A stretch of 64,000 nt of DNA from Leishmania martiniquensis. Its lineage: Eukaryota; Euglenozoa; Kinetoplastea; Trypanosomatida; Trypanosomatidae. The stretch spans positions 1-64,000 of the forward strand of contig NC_090170.1 of the NCBI RefSeq assembly GCF_017916325.1, read 5' to 3'. The notes under the pieces were generated by a model. That model saw only the letters and a list, made by a program, of their open reading frames with translations, made no database searches and was not told where the DNA came from. This document shows, piece by piece, positions 53,561-63,196 of this stretch. The stretch's first letter is position 1. Every line of letters begins with the position of its first letter. Position numbers and translations under genes: made by a program.

Positions 53561-54469
53561 GCCGACGAGAAAGACAAGAAGCTCAGATGTGAGAGTGGCG
53601 GTTGTTGGAGGCTGATTTCGCCTCGCCGATGGGAAAGAAAGGCTCAGCGCCGCGCTTCCTCTGACTTCGTTTCAGTGCTTTCTGCAAGGTTCGTGAGGAG
53701 AAGTGCACGACCGTCGCAACAAGGCATGCGAGCTCGCTGGAGCTTTTGAGGCAAAGTACATGCATCAAAAAAGGGCGGAGTTGGGAGAGGCGTCTATCCA
53801 TGGGTGGCAGGTGAGAGAAAGTAACGCATACGTTTGGCTTGGGAGCGCTCGATGCATTTCTTCGGAGGAAGTTCTCGCGGCGAGGAGCAGGGTGGTGCAC
53901 CTCCCTCCCTCCTCGAATAGCAGGGGCCACAGAGGCTAACTTTCAAGAGGTATGCTCCAGCGCACCTGCACCACCGTTAGTACTCCGCCTTCGGCGTTGT
54001 CTCCCTTTCACGTTGCCAACTCATCCCATATTCCTCACTCCACTCACTCCTTTTTTCCTCCGCGCCTCCGCGTGCGGGGACCATGAACGCCGAGGAACGA
54101 CGACTTGGTTGGCGCAAAGCCTAATAACTGAATTTCATTGAAGCGTGCGCCGAGAGTCGTATGCGATGCAACGTCAATGGCGGAAAAGGGTGGGGTCCCT
54201 CCTCTGAGCTATCGCTTCCTCTTTGTGGGTGGCTGTCACACCTACATGCATGCAAGGCGCCTCATGCTCTCTTGTCAGATGTTATGGTAGTACACATCGA
54301 AAATGTTCCGCCACTCTTGCCTTCTTCTGAGTAGGGCTGGAAACAAAAAAATAAGCGAAAATATCGCAGCACTCCCATTGGTACAAAAGGGGGAACGGCG
54401 GCACCATGTGGGGGCGGGCAACACGACATCTCACCTGATCTCTCGTCTTGTAGCCTCCACGCAGTAGAC
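53561..54469. other. Intergenic region
   Basis: Between the transporter and the next coiled-coil gene. No gene is recognised. A C/T-rich stretch lies at 53995-54065. Confidence 0.5.
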
Positions 54470-55369
54470 CTAACGAGCGGGTGAGGTAGAGGGACGGCTT
54501 TCCATTAGGGATCCGTACAGCTCGCACAACGACGGTAGGCGGTATTCGTCGCCGTACACACGCCTTTCTAGTGCAGCGCCGCGTTGAGTCTTGATCCGCG
54601 TCGCGCTGGACGCGCCATCTCGAGCGCACGTCTCCTGCATTCGGCGATAGACGCGCCTCTGGGCAGCGAGCATTCCATCCTCGACGTGTCGTAGCTGCGC
54701 CGCGGTACGCCTACGGTGCCTCGAATGCTTCTCGTGCAGCGCAGCCACGCTGGCGTCATTTTTCTCGCGCACTATTGCCTCCCGTGTGAGCAACGCAGTC
54801 GCCTGACGAGTTATGCGCTGGCCGAGCAGGCTGCTTCGACTCGACAAAGAAGCGTCAAGTAGCTCTCTTTCCAAGCGAGCTGCGTCATCGCGGCGCTGGG
54901 CAGCCGCCCCAAAGCTGCCTTCCCATCTCAGCTGTGTCTCTTGTTGTTGCAGTACCAGCACCTCGCGCGGGACAGCTATAGGCATGGTACTCAGCTTCAC
55001 CGTCTCAGAGGTGACGAAGCGGGTCAGCTCCTCCTCGTCTGCTCGACACTGTTCAACCTGTGAGCAGAGAATACGCTCGGAGTGTGCGCGCTCCTCTTGC
55101 AATGCGGCGCGCTGCTGCTGCAAGAGGCATTGGGCCTCAGCTCTTCGCAGCGAATTCCACTGTTGTGCCCCATCTCTTTCCAGCTCCTTGAACGCGGTAG
55201 AGAGCGTCATTTCGCGCTGCTCGCGATCGCTTTGCACAAGCCCGTCGGCGAGCTCGTATTCACCCATGGTGGCCAGCCTCCGCACGCGGCGGCGCACAGT
55301 TCCCTCTTCTGGCGACATCGCAGCTGTTGTGAAGATTGAGTAAAGTTGTCGAGTCCTCGTCGCTGACAC
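54470..55369 (-). CDS. Hypothetical coiled-coil protein
   Basis: 299 codons, ending LMESRPSTSPAR. Not recognised. It is almost entirely charged helix: LVQSDREQREMTLSTAFKELE near 45-65, then Gln/Glu/Arg-rich segments (QCLLQQQRAALQEERAH, LLDASLSSRSSLLGQRITRQA) up to about 260. No membrane segment or enzyme motif is seen. A Met at residue 18 (MSPEEGTVRRR, 55318) is an alternative start and may be the real one. Coiled-coil proteins of this size are often flagellar or cytoskeletal in trypanosomatids, but nothing here proves that. Confidence 0.75.
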   Translation of the reverse strand: MSATRTRQLYSIFTTAAMSPEEGTVRRRVRRLATMGEYELADGLVQSDREQREMTLSTAFKELERDGAQQWNSLRRAEAQCLLQQQRAALQEERAHSERILCSQVEQCRADEEELTRFVTSETVKLSTMPIAVPREVLVLQQQETQLRWEGSFGAAAQRRDDAARLERELLDASLSSRSSLLGQRITRQATALLTREAIVREKNDASVAALHEKHSRHRRRTAAQLRHVEDGMLAAQRRVYRRMQETCARDGASSATRIKTQRGAALERRVYGDEYRLPSLCELYGSLMESRPSTSPAR

Positions 55370-56452
55370 CGCTATCCCTCGCTCTCGATCGCGATGGCTC
55401 GGCGATAGTCACTTCAGTGGCAGAGCTCCAGTGCACAGTTGTCAGTGCAGCTGGTTGGCGGGCGCGTACGCTGTTTCACGACGCCCTGTACGCATAAGAG
55501 GGACTGCAAGCATGCAAAAGCTGTAAAGAGAAAAAAGAGATGAAAGAAGAGGGCGGTGAGTGAATGAGGAAGTCAGTCGACGAGGAAAAAAAAACATAAA
55601 AGCTGTTAGAACATATGCCAAGCAGAAGGCCCTCTCCCAGCAGGGAGAGAGTCGCCACACGCGTCGGGACACTCACAGGGCATTCGAGCAGCCGACGGAA
55701 AAGTAATGTGGCGAGTGCAGAGGAAAAGAAGACACTTCACCGTCCTCTCGCTTTGTGCGGGTATCAAAGACGTACATGATAGGCGGCATCAAGGACCGGC
55801 GCGCGCCTCGGCGACAAGAAGACGAGCATGCGTCTAGTGTCCTCCAAACCCTATGACTCAGTGTCTTATTATGTGCAGATGAGCGGGAAGCACCTTAGCT
55901 GGGTAGCCAGTACTGGCTGCATGGGGTGCCGGCTCACCTGATTCCTGTTGCTGTTGAGTCGCTCGGGCTCGCTGTTCGGTTTTCTTCTTCTCGGCTCCAT
56001 TTGTGGCGCACTACTAAGATCCGGAGAACGAGCACGAGAAAGCGGTGCAGAGGCCGAGAGGGAAGAGGAGGAAGACACACATAATCGGAATCTCCTTTAC
56101 CACAAGAACCCATACGGTTGAGTGTACGTCACGAAAAATCTCTGTGCCACGCCCCACACAAAAAGAAAAACGTGAGTATGCCTTTTGGTAACGCGCCCCC
56201 CTTACCTCGCCGGATGCCACCTCTTACTCAAAGAGTGTACACGCGCCATTGCGCACACTTTACTTCCTATAAAAAAAGATATATATATATATACCATAAA
56301 GAAACAGGCCGAAGAGAGGAACACATAATGAATGAGAGGGAGATACACACGCATGCACAGGTGAATGCAGGCTCCATTAACGTCTCCCTCACACATATTC
56401 CCCTCTTCCGGAGAGCGTGAACCAGGAGGCTTTGAGGCGCGCACGTGCACGG
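55370..56452. other. Intergenic region
   Basis: About 1.1 kb. Holds an (AT)n run at 56279-56293 and purine-rich sequence near 55500-55560. No gene is recognised. Confidence 0.5.
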
Positions 56453-57061
56453 CTAGTACTCCACCTCCTGGCCCGCAAAAAAGCCCCACTTCTCCTCCCA
56501 CTCATCAGCCACCATCATTACATACGGTCCGAAGTAAGCCACGTTGTCCACGGGGTGCACCCAACGATCCTTTGGTTCGTAAATGTACTTGTCCTTTAGC
56601 ACACGGGCACGCATCACACGGCGGTCACCGTGCACAATCTTGTCCTTCGGTGCGCGCGTGCGGGCAGCACGGTTCCACCACCCATGGGCGTTGATGAGGT
56701 CGTCCTGAAGGCAGCCCCATTTGTGGAACTGAAGGCCCTCGTAAAAGCACATCATCTTGCTCGCGTACCACTTGCCGTAGAAGCCTAAGTCGCGCGGGTC
56801 GCTCTGCATCACCTTCTCCCACGGGTACTCCATCTTGTAAGGATGAGCGTGATCCGTGACAGGGAGGGCGAGAAGGGCGCGGTAGTCGATCTTGTTAGCC
56901 TTGATTGCCTTCTGCAGACGGAGAGCGCGCTCGACCTTGTGCGCATTCTGCACAGAGAGGAACTCGCGGTACATGTTCGGGTAGAAAAAGTGGCCGATGT
57001 AGTAGCGGAAGCCGGCCCAGATTCCCTGCGCCATGAAATTAGGGGACGTTGGCTTCATCAT
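56453..57061 (-). CDS. Conserved-looking basic aromatic-rich protein, possibly mitochondrial
   Basis: 202 residues, not assigned to a family. It is unusually rich in Trp, Tyr, Phe and Lys: IWAGFRYYIGHFFYPNMYREF (about 13-33), KMEYPWEKVMQSDPRDLGFYGKWYASKMMCFYEG (about 76-110), HGWWNRAARTRAPKDKIVHGDRR and DRWVHPVDNVAYFGPYVMMVADEWEEKWGFF at the end. There is no clear transmembrane helix longer than about 15 residues. This composition is typical of accessory subunits of trypanosomatid respiratory or ATP synthase complexes, but I have no motif to place it. The CDS is solid: clean frame, good spacing, and a candidate splice region with a (GT)n run just upstream at 57087-57107. Confidence 0.87.
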   Translation of the reverse strand: MMKPTSPNFMAQGIWAGFRYYIGHFFYPNMYREFLSVQNAHKVERALRLQKAIKANKIDYRALLALPVTDHAHPYKMEYPWEKVMQSDPRDLGFYGKWYASKMMCFYEGLQFHKWGCLQDDLINAHGWWNRAARTRAPKDKIVHGDRRVMRARVLKDKYIYEPKDRWVHPVDNVAYFGPYVMMVADEWEEKWGFFAGQEVEY

Positions 57062-57972
57062 CTGGGCGAACGGGGAAGCAGCGTGCGTGTGTGTGTGTGT
57101 GTGTGTGCGGGAGATACGCTACGAGAGGAGCAAATGCGTGCACTACGTGTTCTCTCTTCCTAAACAAAAGGAGCGACCTGTGAGCCGGGTGTCAGATGTG
57201 TTAGTAAGGTGCAGGGCAAGCAAAGCGCATCGGCGCAGGGAGAAGAGGCGCGATGTGCGTATTGAAATCGATAGTGACGAACAACACCATGAGAAAGAGA
57301 GAGCAGCGCAGAAAAGCGGAAGAGGAGAGACGAGGACGATATGAAAGATGTGTGACATGAGCGCATCTCCCAGCACATCTATCGAAGCGGCAGATCATGT
57401 ATGCAACAGATGCGAAGTCTAGGAGGTATTTACAAGAAAAAAACGACGCGAGCTGGCGACTCAACAACGCCCATGCTGGCTGTCTCGCATAGCGTGGAGA
57501 GACGGGCAAGGGACTACACAGTACCAGCGGTAGCAGATCTAATTCAGACACGAAGCTGTGTTTGCGCGGGCATCGCATCAGGAATCAAGTGTAGAGGAGG
57601 AAGAGGAAAACAAATACGGATAGAAGGCACAAGGAGCGATGGGTGCTCCCTCGCGTGCCCCTTCCGCGACCAGCGGGCGCCGTTTCCTCTACAGTTTCAG
57701 CCAGATACAGCACTAAAGTCTCAAACAGAAAAGATGCCAAAACTCTTCTCGCTCTCTCTCTCCACTTAGACGCCCGCCCGTTCCCTTCAGAGGTAAATGA
57801 GGCATGCTCACCCGGCAGCGGCGACGCTGTTCGATAGTGGCGCTGTTATCCATGCAGCTGCACACCGGGTGTTGCGACGAAGAGAGAGGCAGCCACGTTG
57901 GAAAGAGAGCACAAAGCACAAGAAAGATGATGTCAAACAGGCGCGCCCGTTCTGGAAGGAAGGCATGAAAGA
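57062..57972. other. Intergenic region
   Basis: Begins with a (GT)n run at 57087-57107 upstream of the preceding gene. No gene is recognised; the 125-codon minus frame at 57201-57578 has no features. Confidence 0.5.
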
Positions 57973-58527
57973 CTACAAGTTGTCACGCAGGTACTTGTTC
58001 ACGCCAGTGAGGGCAGCCCGCGCCGTGTCATTGCTAACGTCGACCAAGTATGGTTCCAAGTCGTTCGCGATGGTGGCCGCATCCGTTTCGAGGATGATTC
58101 CCTCATCCAGCATCTCATCGACTGTCATGAGAAGAGCGCAGTAATTCTCTAGTAACAGGTGCGCTGTCAGCGAGGGTGTGTTGAGCTCCTGGCGCAGTGC
58201 ATCTACCAGCCCTACCAACACGTTAGACAGCACCACCTCATTCTCCGAGCCGGCGCCAATAACAATAATCGTCACATCCTCACTGATGTGGAAGAGAACA
58301 ATGTGCCCCTCCACCACGAGAATTTCGCTCTCGTAAGCAACGTGGTTGCCCCGTCGGGGGTCGTGAATTGCTTGGAAGATGGAATTCTCCAGTGAGCGCT
58401 GCTTTTCAAGAGACGCAAGCGCCTTGGACGACTCGGGAGTGTCTCCTCCGATGAAGTACTTGGCGAAGATGCGGCTACCGGTGTTGTCCAGCGCCATCAC
58501 TGCCTGTACGCGGTGCAGGAAGGTCAT
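57973..58527 (-). CDS. Coatomer subunit zeta
   Basis: 184-residue small subunit of the COPI coat, which pairs with gamma-COP in the F-subcomplex for retrograde Golgi-to-ER transport. The longin-like fold is seen from MTFLHRVQAVMALDNTGSRIFAKYF, then EKQRSLENSIFQAI, SEILVVEGHIVLFHISEDVTIIVIGAGSENEVVLSNVL, and VDEMLDEGIILETDAATIA, which matches the DEIVDGGVILESD pattern of zeta-COP. The frame also has an upstream ATG at 58557 (MWARTALIIA). A candidate AG acceptor at 58572-58573 would include both, so the start is open; the shorter one fits the family better. Confidence 0.92.
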   Translation of the reverse strand: MTFLHRVQAVMALDNTGSRIFAKYFIGGDTPESSKALASLEKQRSLENSIFQAIHDPRRGNHVAYESEILVVEGHIVLFHISEDVTIIVIGAGSENEVVLSNVLVGLVDALRQELNTPSLTAHLLLENYCALLMTVDEMLDEGIILETDAATIANDLEPYLVDVSNDTARAALTGVNKYLRDNL

Positions 58528-59321
58528 GGCAATGATGAGAGCGGTGCGAGCCCACACGTTTGAGTGGCTCCCTGTTTATTGTGAAAGGGTGAAGAACGGT
58601 AAAAAAATGTGAAGCGGCGAGAAGAGACTGCAGGTGGACACACGCACGTCTGTGAGAAAAAATGGATAGCAGTCTCGCGCGTGCACACACACAAAGGCAG
58701 AAGAGCCTCTTTGATTTGTTACCTGTTGAACTTGCACAGCTTCCACGCAACAACGTCAGTTCAAAAGGAACGCATATATATGTATATATATATATATATG
58801 TATAGAGAGCATGTAGAGAAGCAATGGAGGAGTCACAAAGCAAGAGAGGTCGGCTAGGTAATCGCTGTGCTTCGCGTTGCCGAGAGGTAGAGTGGCACAC
58901 ACGTGGCGAAGCACAATCATGTTAGGTCTCAGTTGAATGATGCCACAGAATTGGTTGCCGCCGACGAGGGTGGTCGAAAGCGCCACAGCTAAGCGACGGA
59001 GATGAAAATGCTGAAGTGAGTCGTCGAATGCGCTCAGTCAACTGGGTAGCAAGTATTACAATCGAAAAGCGCACACCCTGGCAACGGTACCAATGTCGCA
59101 TACCAACGTATAGTGCTGCAGGTACACCAATACCGGCATTGGCGTTGTGTGTGTGTGTAAGCAAGAGGGACACACAGAGCAGCCGCCAAAGAAGCTGAGT
59201 CGAAAAGAAGCGGTAAGGGCCCAAAGCCTACACAAGGGAGCAAAAGGAAAGAGGAGGAAGGCGTCGTTGGCAAGGGCGGCGGGAATCCGATAAACGCGCC
59301 AAATCGTTGTACGAAGCCCCT
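58528..59321. other. Intergenic region
   Basis: Contains an (AT)n microsatellite at 58774-58803 and a short (GT)n run at 59147-59157. No gene is recognised. Confidence 0.5.
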
Positions 59322-60668
59322 CTAGATGGGCCCATTGTCCTCGTCCTCGTCGATGATTACGTCATTCGTACACAGCGGGTGTAGTGTCAGCCACGGGATG
59401 GAGAGCACAAAAACAGCGAGCAGCGCATATTGAAGAGCTTGGACGACATGCTTGGCCCCGAACATGTGAGGAAGGGTGATAGCAAAGACACTGTGCACAA
59501 AGGTAGATGCTGCATACGTGGAGAAGCTCACGGTGCACAGGTGCAGCACGGCTAACGCGGAGCAGAGGAGCAATAGCGCGTTGAACAAGAGCGCATTCAG
59601 CATGGTTCCACGGACTCGTAAAGGATACACAGGAAGAACAAGTACGTGTCCGCTCACTGAACGACAGCCAGCAACTGTACACCACATGAGGTACATAGCG
59701 CAATAGGCGTAGACCAGCGTGGCCAGCATTGGAAGGCAGTCGTTTAAGAAGCAAATCATGCGGTCCATGAGTGGGAAAACATTCAGTATGTTCGACAGAA
59801 GGATGTGAAGCACCCACAGTAGCGTTGCGATGCCGTTGACGACGCCTATCGCAGCCGCCATGTAGCAACGAAGTATGCGGGCGCCGGAGAGATTGTACGC
59901 CGCTTCGTTGCGCTCACTTTGCCGTTCCACCTCGCGAACCTTGCGCCTGAAAAGAAAAATCCTCTGGCACTGTTTATGATTGGGACGACTGACTCCTACT
60001 TGCGCATCGAGGCGTCGCCCTGCGTCGAGAAGGTGCTGAACCTCAAGGTTCAACCTGATACGAGTGAGGTCGTACTCCGCCTTGGTAATCGTACGCGGGC
60101 GGTTGACAAAGGCCGAAATGAGGTGGAGCGGCACGGCAGCAAGTCCCACCCCTGCGAAGATAAAAAAAAAGCACCAGCCGAACGAAGAGGCAGTGGCAAC
60201 GAAGTATACGAACGGTGGCACACGACTGAGAGTGCCTCCCTTTGCGTCGAGTTGATCACCCCAGAGCCACAACGCGCCAAAGGCGGCAGCAAACGTCGCA
60301 TTTATAGCCACCACCACGACCAAGGATGAGCGCACCTGCGCCCAAACGCTGCTTTGCGTGGGTGACCAGCTTTCGTAGAAGACAAACGCGAACGGTCCGC
60401 CAACGAACAAAAGAAAGTACGCGGCAGCCAACATCCCCTTCCAGGCCCAGGCAAAGTTGAGCGACGGTCTGTCGTCCATCAATGCCACCTCCAAGGGCAG
60501 CAGTAGCACCATGTAGCAGGCCACACAGAGTGTCACTACCACGAGCACTCGTGGGAGCCACGCATCGCCGTCTTCCTCCTCTGCGCTAAATCTGCAAACG
60601 GCGTGTACGGAGAGAAAGAGAATCAACGCAGCGACGATGCCTGCTGCAGTCCAGTCCACAACAAGCAT
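59322..60668 (-). CDS. LMBR1-like multispanning membrane protein
   Basis: 448 residues from MLVVDWTAAG, about nine membrane segments. Features fit the LMBR1/LMBD1 family: helix 2-3 region with MVLLLPLEVALMDDRPSLN and GGPFAFVFYESW; then FFFIFAGVGLAAVPLHLI followed by a basic cytoplasmic helical loop (RPRTITKAEYDLTRIRLN to EVERQSERNEAAYN); more helices; and an acidic end DEDEDNGPI. LMBD1 exports cobalamin from lysosomes in animals, while other members are endocytic or receptor-like. The exact role here is unknown. The frame is open to 60947, but the added stretch lacks family likeness, so I take 60668. Confidence 0.88.
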   Translation of the reverse strand: MLVVDWTAAGIVAALILFLSVHAVCRFSAEEEDGDAWLPRVLVVVTLCVACYMVLLLPLEVALMDDRPSLNFAWAWKGMLAAAYFLLFVGGPFAFVFYESWSPTQSSVWAQVRSSLVVVVAINATFAAAFGALWLWGDQLDAKGGTLSRVPPFVYFVATASSFGWCFFFIFAGVGLAAVPLHLISAFVNRPRTITKAEYDLTRIRLNLEVQHLLDAGRRLDAQVGVSRPNHKQCQRIFLFRRKVREVERQSERNEAAYNLSGARILRCYMAAAIGVVNGIATLLWVLHILLSNILNVFPLMDRMICFLNDCLPMLATLVYAYCAMYLMWCTVAGCRSVSGHVLVLPVYPLRVRGTMLNALLFNALLLLCSALAVLHLCTVSFSTYAASTFVHSVFAITLPHMFGAKHVVQALQYALLAVFVLSIPWLTLHPLCTNDVIIDEDEDNGPI

Positions 60669-61374
60669 GGGCTGGTGCTGCCTCAGCAAGGGATGCACAA
60701 AAATGTATATAAAAGAAGCAAATGTTCGTATGGGGCCGTGTGGAGTCGGTGAGGAGATCGCATTCGGGAAAGATGAACCCGCGCCGTTTACCTCGCTCGA
60801 TTGTGCAGCCGAGAGAAAAGACACACCTGAGATACTACAATGGGTGCTTGTACCAGTGCGTCTGTAAGGCCACAGTTGCCCGTACCTATAGTAAAGGAGG
60901 AGGAGAAGGGATAACAAAGCGAGCGCTGTACCCTGCGCACTATGCACCCACTCTAGAGACGTCGAATCTCCCTATCCAACCCTGAGATTCTAATGCACAA
61001 AGCAGACACAAATAGGAGATCCATGGTCGAACGAGCGTGGAACAGAAGCCTGAACGGAAAGATGCAATTAATGTGCATCCATAAGACTTTTTCCCAGCAT
61101 CTCCCTCGGGCGGGCGGCGCAACGGCACCAACGCAGCAGCAGCCGACGGGCGACGCGGCTCCCTCACAATCTGAGCCTCGTCACCTTTTCGTTCAAGTAC
61201 CTTACTAATGTCATCTTCTGTCTTATTTCTCGTATTCTTCTATGTCACTCACAGAAGTGCAGGACAATCACCAGCCAAAAAAAGCACATGTACAGTGCCG
61301 TCGCAGAGACTTAAATGTGCCACTCACCGGTTCTGTGGCCCAAATCTCCTCCCCTTCAGTAGCCTTTGGCAGCG
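60669..61374. other. Intergenic region
   Basis: Between the LMBR1-like gene and ARL2. No gene is recognised; the LMBR1-like frame stays open to 60947. Confidence 0.5.
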
Positions 61375-61935
61375 CTAGCTTGAGAAGTACATGCGCTCCG
61401 AGACGTCGTCCACAATCCACGAAATGCCGTCGAGCAACCCCTCGCCAGTTCTTGCACTGCACGCGCAGAGGTGAACGTGACGCTTGCCTTGTCGAATCGT
61501 GTCGACATCCAGTAAGCGGGCAACCTCCTGCGGCGACAACGCAGTGGGGATGTCGATCTTGTTGAGGAGGAGTAGCAAACTTGCCCCGGCTAGCCGCTCC
61601 TCCTGCAGGAGTCGATGGAGCTCCTCCTTGCACACTCTTAGGCGCTCCATGTCGTTGCTGTCGACCACCCACACAAGTCCATCCGTGCTTTCGAAATAGT
61701 TGCGCCAGTAGCTGCGCAAGCTTTGCTGGCCACCGACATCCCAAACGTTCAGAGTGCACCCACGAAACGTCAGCGCAGTAATTTGAAATCCCAAAGTGGG
61801 ACTAATCGAGCTTGTGTCTCTTCCGCAGAACTTTTTGACGCACGTTGTTTTGCCGGCGTTGTCAAGACCAAGCATAAGGATACGCATCTCCCGCTCCTTA
61901 CGCTTTGTCTTCTTGATGATAGAGAGAAGCCCCAT
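61375..61935 (-). CDS. ARL2: ADP-ribosylation factor-like GTPase, ARL2 type
   Basis: 186-residue small GTPase. Gly2, then a basic N-terminal helix [15 protein letters not shown]-loop GLDNAGKTT at 23-31, switch I Thr in [23 protein letters not shown] switch [12 protein letters not shown] and [10 protein letters not shown]. The [22 protein letters not shown] start and the [24 protein letters not shown] stretch are typical of ARL2, which works with tubulin cofactors in microtubule assembly and with release factors for lipid-modified cargo. An in-frame ATG at 62028 would add 31 residues without family likeness. Confidence 0.95.
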   Translation of the reverse strand: MGLLSIIKKTKRKEREMRILMLGLDNAGKTTCVKKFCGRDTSSISPTLGFQITALTFRGCTLNVWDVGGQQSLRSYWRNYFESTDGLVWVVDSNDMERLRVCKEELHRLLQEERLAGASLLLLLNKIDIPTALSPQEVARLLDVDTIRQGKRHVHLCACSARTGEGLLDGISWIVDDVSERMYFSS

Positions 61936-62408
61936 TGTGCCAGGCAACGAAGATGCGTCAGCTGGTAAGTGGAGTCTATAATAAGAAATGGCAGCGACCA
62001 AGAATGCCACACATGCATGCACATACACAAGAAAGCAAATTACTTTCCAAGCTTCACAGCATCACACACTCTGAGTGCGGCAGGTTAGGCGATCCCCAAA
62101 AAGGGGGAATGTAAGAGAGGACAGCTTTCTGTCTCTAAACAGCAATTGCGCATGTTCGCCGAGACGTCTACAATACTTTGCTCAGAGAGAGAGAGCAGTG
62201 CTGCCTGCGCGGCGAGGAATCGGCGTGGTGAGTGTGCCCCCCCTCTTTCCCTCGTTCCGCAGGGAGGTACAAGAGAGTAAGGTGAGCAGATGATTGACGA
62301 AGGAGCCGATAGAAGAGGGAGTGATGAAATAGGAACGGTACGCCACGAGAAAGCAGGGACATGGCAGAGGAGGTGTACGCCAATCAGGCGCGCCCTGCCC
62401 CTTTACGG
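61936..62408. other. Intergenic region
   Basis: Upstream of ARL2. A (GA)n-type run lies at 62184-62196. No gene is recognised. Confidence 0.5.
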
Positions 62409-62567
62409 CTAGGGTGACACCCCCAGCTCGCGCTTGCGTCGATTAGCATCACCTGAAATAGAGAGGATCACCTCAGTTGTGATCCGCGCAAGCCGAAAAG
62501 TGGCGATGCAGTCGTGAATGATACTGCCGGTAAGAGGCGAGACGCGCGAGAGCCGTTCTATGCTCAT
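62409..62567 (-). CDS. Possible small protein gene (frame uncertain)
   Basis: 52 codons from ATG 62567 (MSIERLSRVSPLTG to ELGVSP), a helix-like sequence with DCIATFRLARITTEVILSI. Upstream, another ATG in a different frame (MESRATGCPVSLP, near 62613) reaches a stop a few codons later. The two frames meet in a run of five Cs (62575-62579), so one missing base there would split a single ~68-codon gene. No family is recognised. It fills the otherwise large gap between ARL2 and the next gene. Confidence 0.35.
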   Translation of the reverse strand: MSIERLSRVSPLTGSIIHDCIATFRLARITTEVILSISGDANRRKRELGVSP

Positions 62568-62836
62568 TTCAATGGGGGCAACGAAACAGGACAACCTGTC
62601 GCGCGTGACTCCATTTTTTGTGGCGGCGCCCGTTTGATTTATGCTTAGCCTTCCTACTCGCTACGAGAAATTTTTACCACTACAGACAAGAATAAGAACG
62701 AAAAGATATCGTCGAAATCACTGGGAACTCAGATGGCTAGAGTGATCCTCAGCGAAAGGCAATGACAGCGAGAGGCAGGGGGTTGTGCAACTATGGCAGC
62801 CCACTCCTATCTTAGTGCACTTATACATCCAAAATA

Positions 62837-63196
62837 TTACCACCACGCTGCCTTTCGGATGCTGTCGTCGTAGGCTTCGATACTCTTGTGAAGGAAGTGC
62901 ATAAAGGCAAAGATGGGGAGCATAGACAGCACGTAGAACTGGATCATGTTGTACAGCCAGGTGCCCCAGCGAGAGCCGATGGAAAAGTAGGTACGCACCT
63001 GCATGAAGTCTGAGTACCGCTGCTCGACGCCAGCGACATCCCAGGCCTTATTGAAATCGCGCTTGTGGTACTTGGACTCCGTCGCTTCGTACTCGAGGCG
63101 ACGCTTCTGCTCCGTGCGACCCCAGCCGTACAGCGTGGGGCCCGGTCGAGCTGGAGCCCGGTTCACCTGGCAGCGAAGCAGCGAGCGGCGCAGCAT
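62837..63196 (-). CDS. Small membrane protein with mitochondrial-type presequence
   Basis: 119 residues. The start MLRRSLLRCQVNRAPARPGP is Arg-rich without acidic residues, as in mitochondrial import signals. A basic middle (RTEQKRRLEYEATESKYHKRDFN) is followed by one membrane segment (LYNMIQFYVLSMLPIFAFMHFLH, about 81-103) and a short tail ending RKAAWW. Size and layout fit an accessory subunit of an inner-membrane complex, but no family is recognised. The ATG at 63196 gives the whole presequence, so this start is likely. Confidence 0.85.
   Translation of the reverse strand: MLRRSLLRCQVNRAPARPGPTLYGWGRTEQKRRLEYEATESKYHKRDFNKAWDVAGVEQRYSDFMQVRTYFSIGSRWGTWLYNMIQFYVLSMLPIFAFMHFLHKSIEAYDDSIRKAAWW

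Noticed and set aside
58774..58803. (AT)n run as an origin or regulatory cruciform
   Set aside because: Ordinary microsatellite; nothing beyond the AT repeat supports a function.
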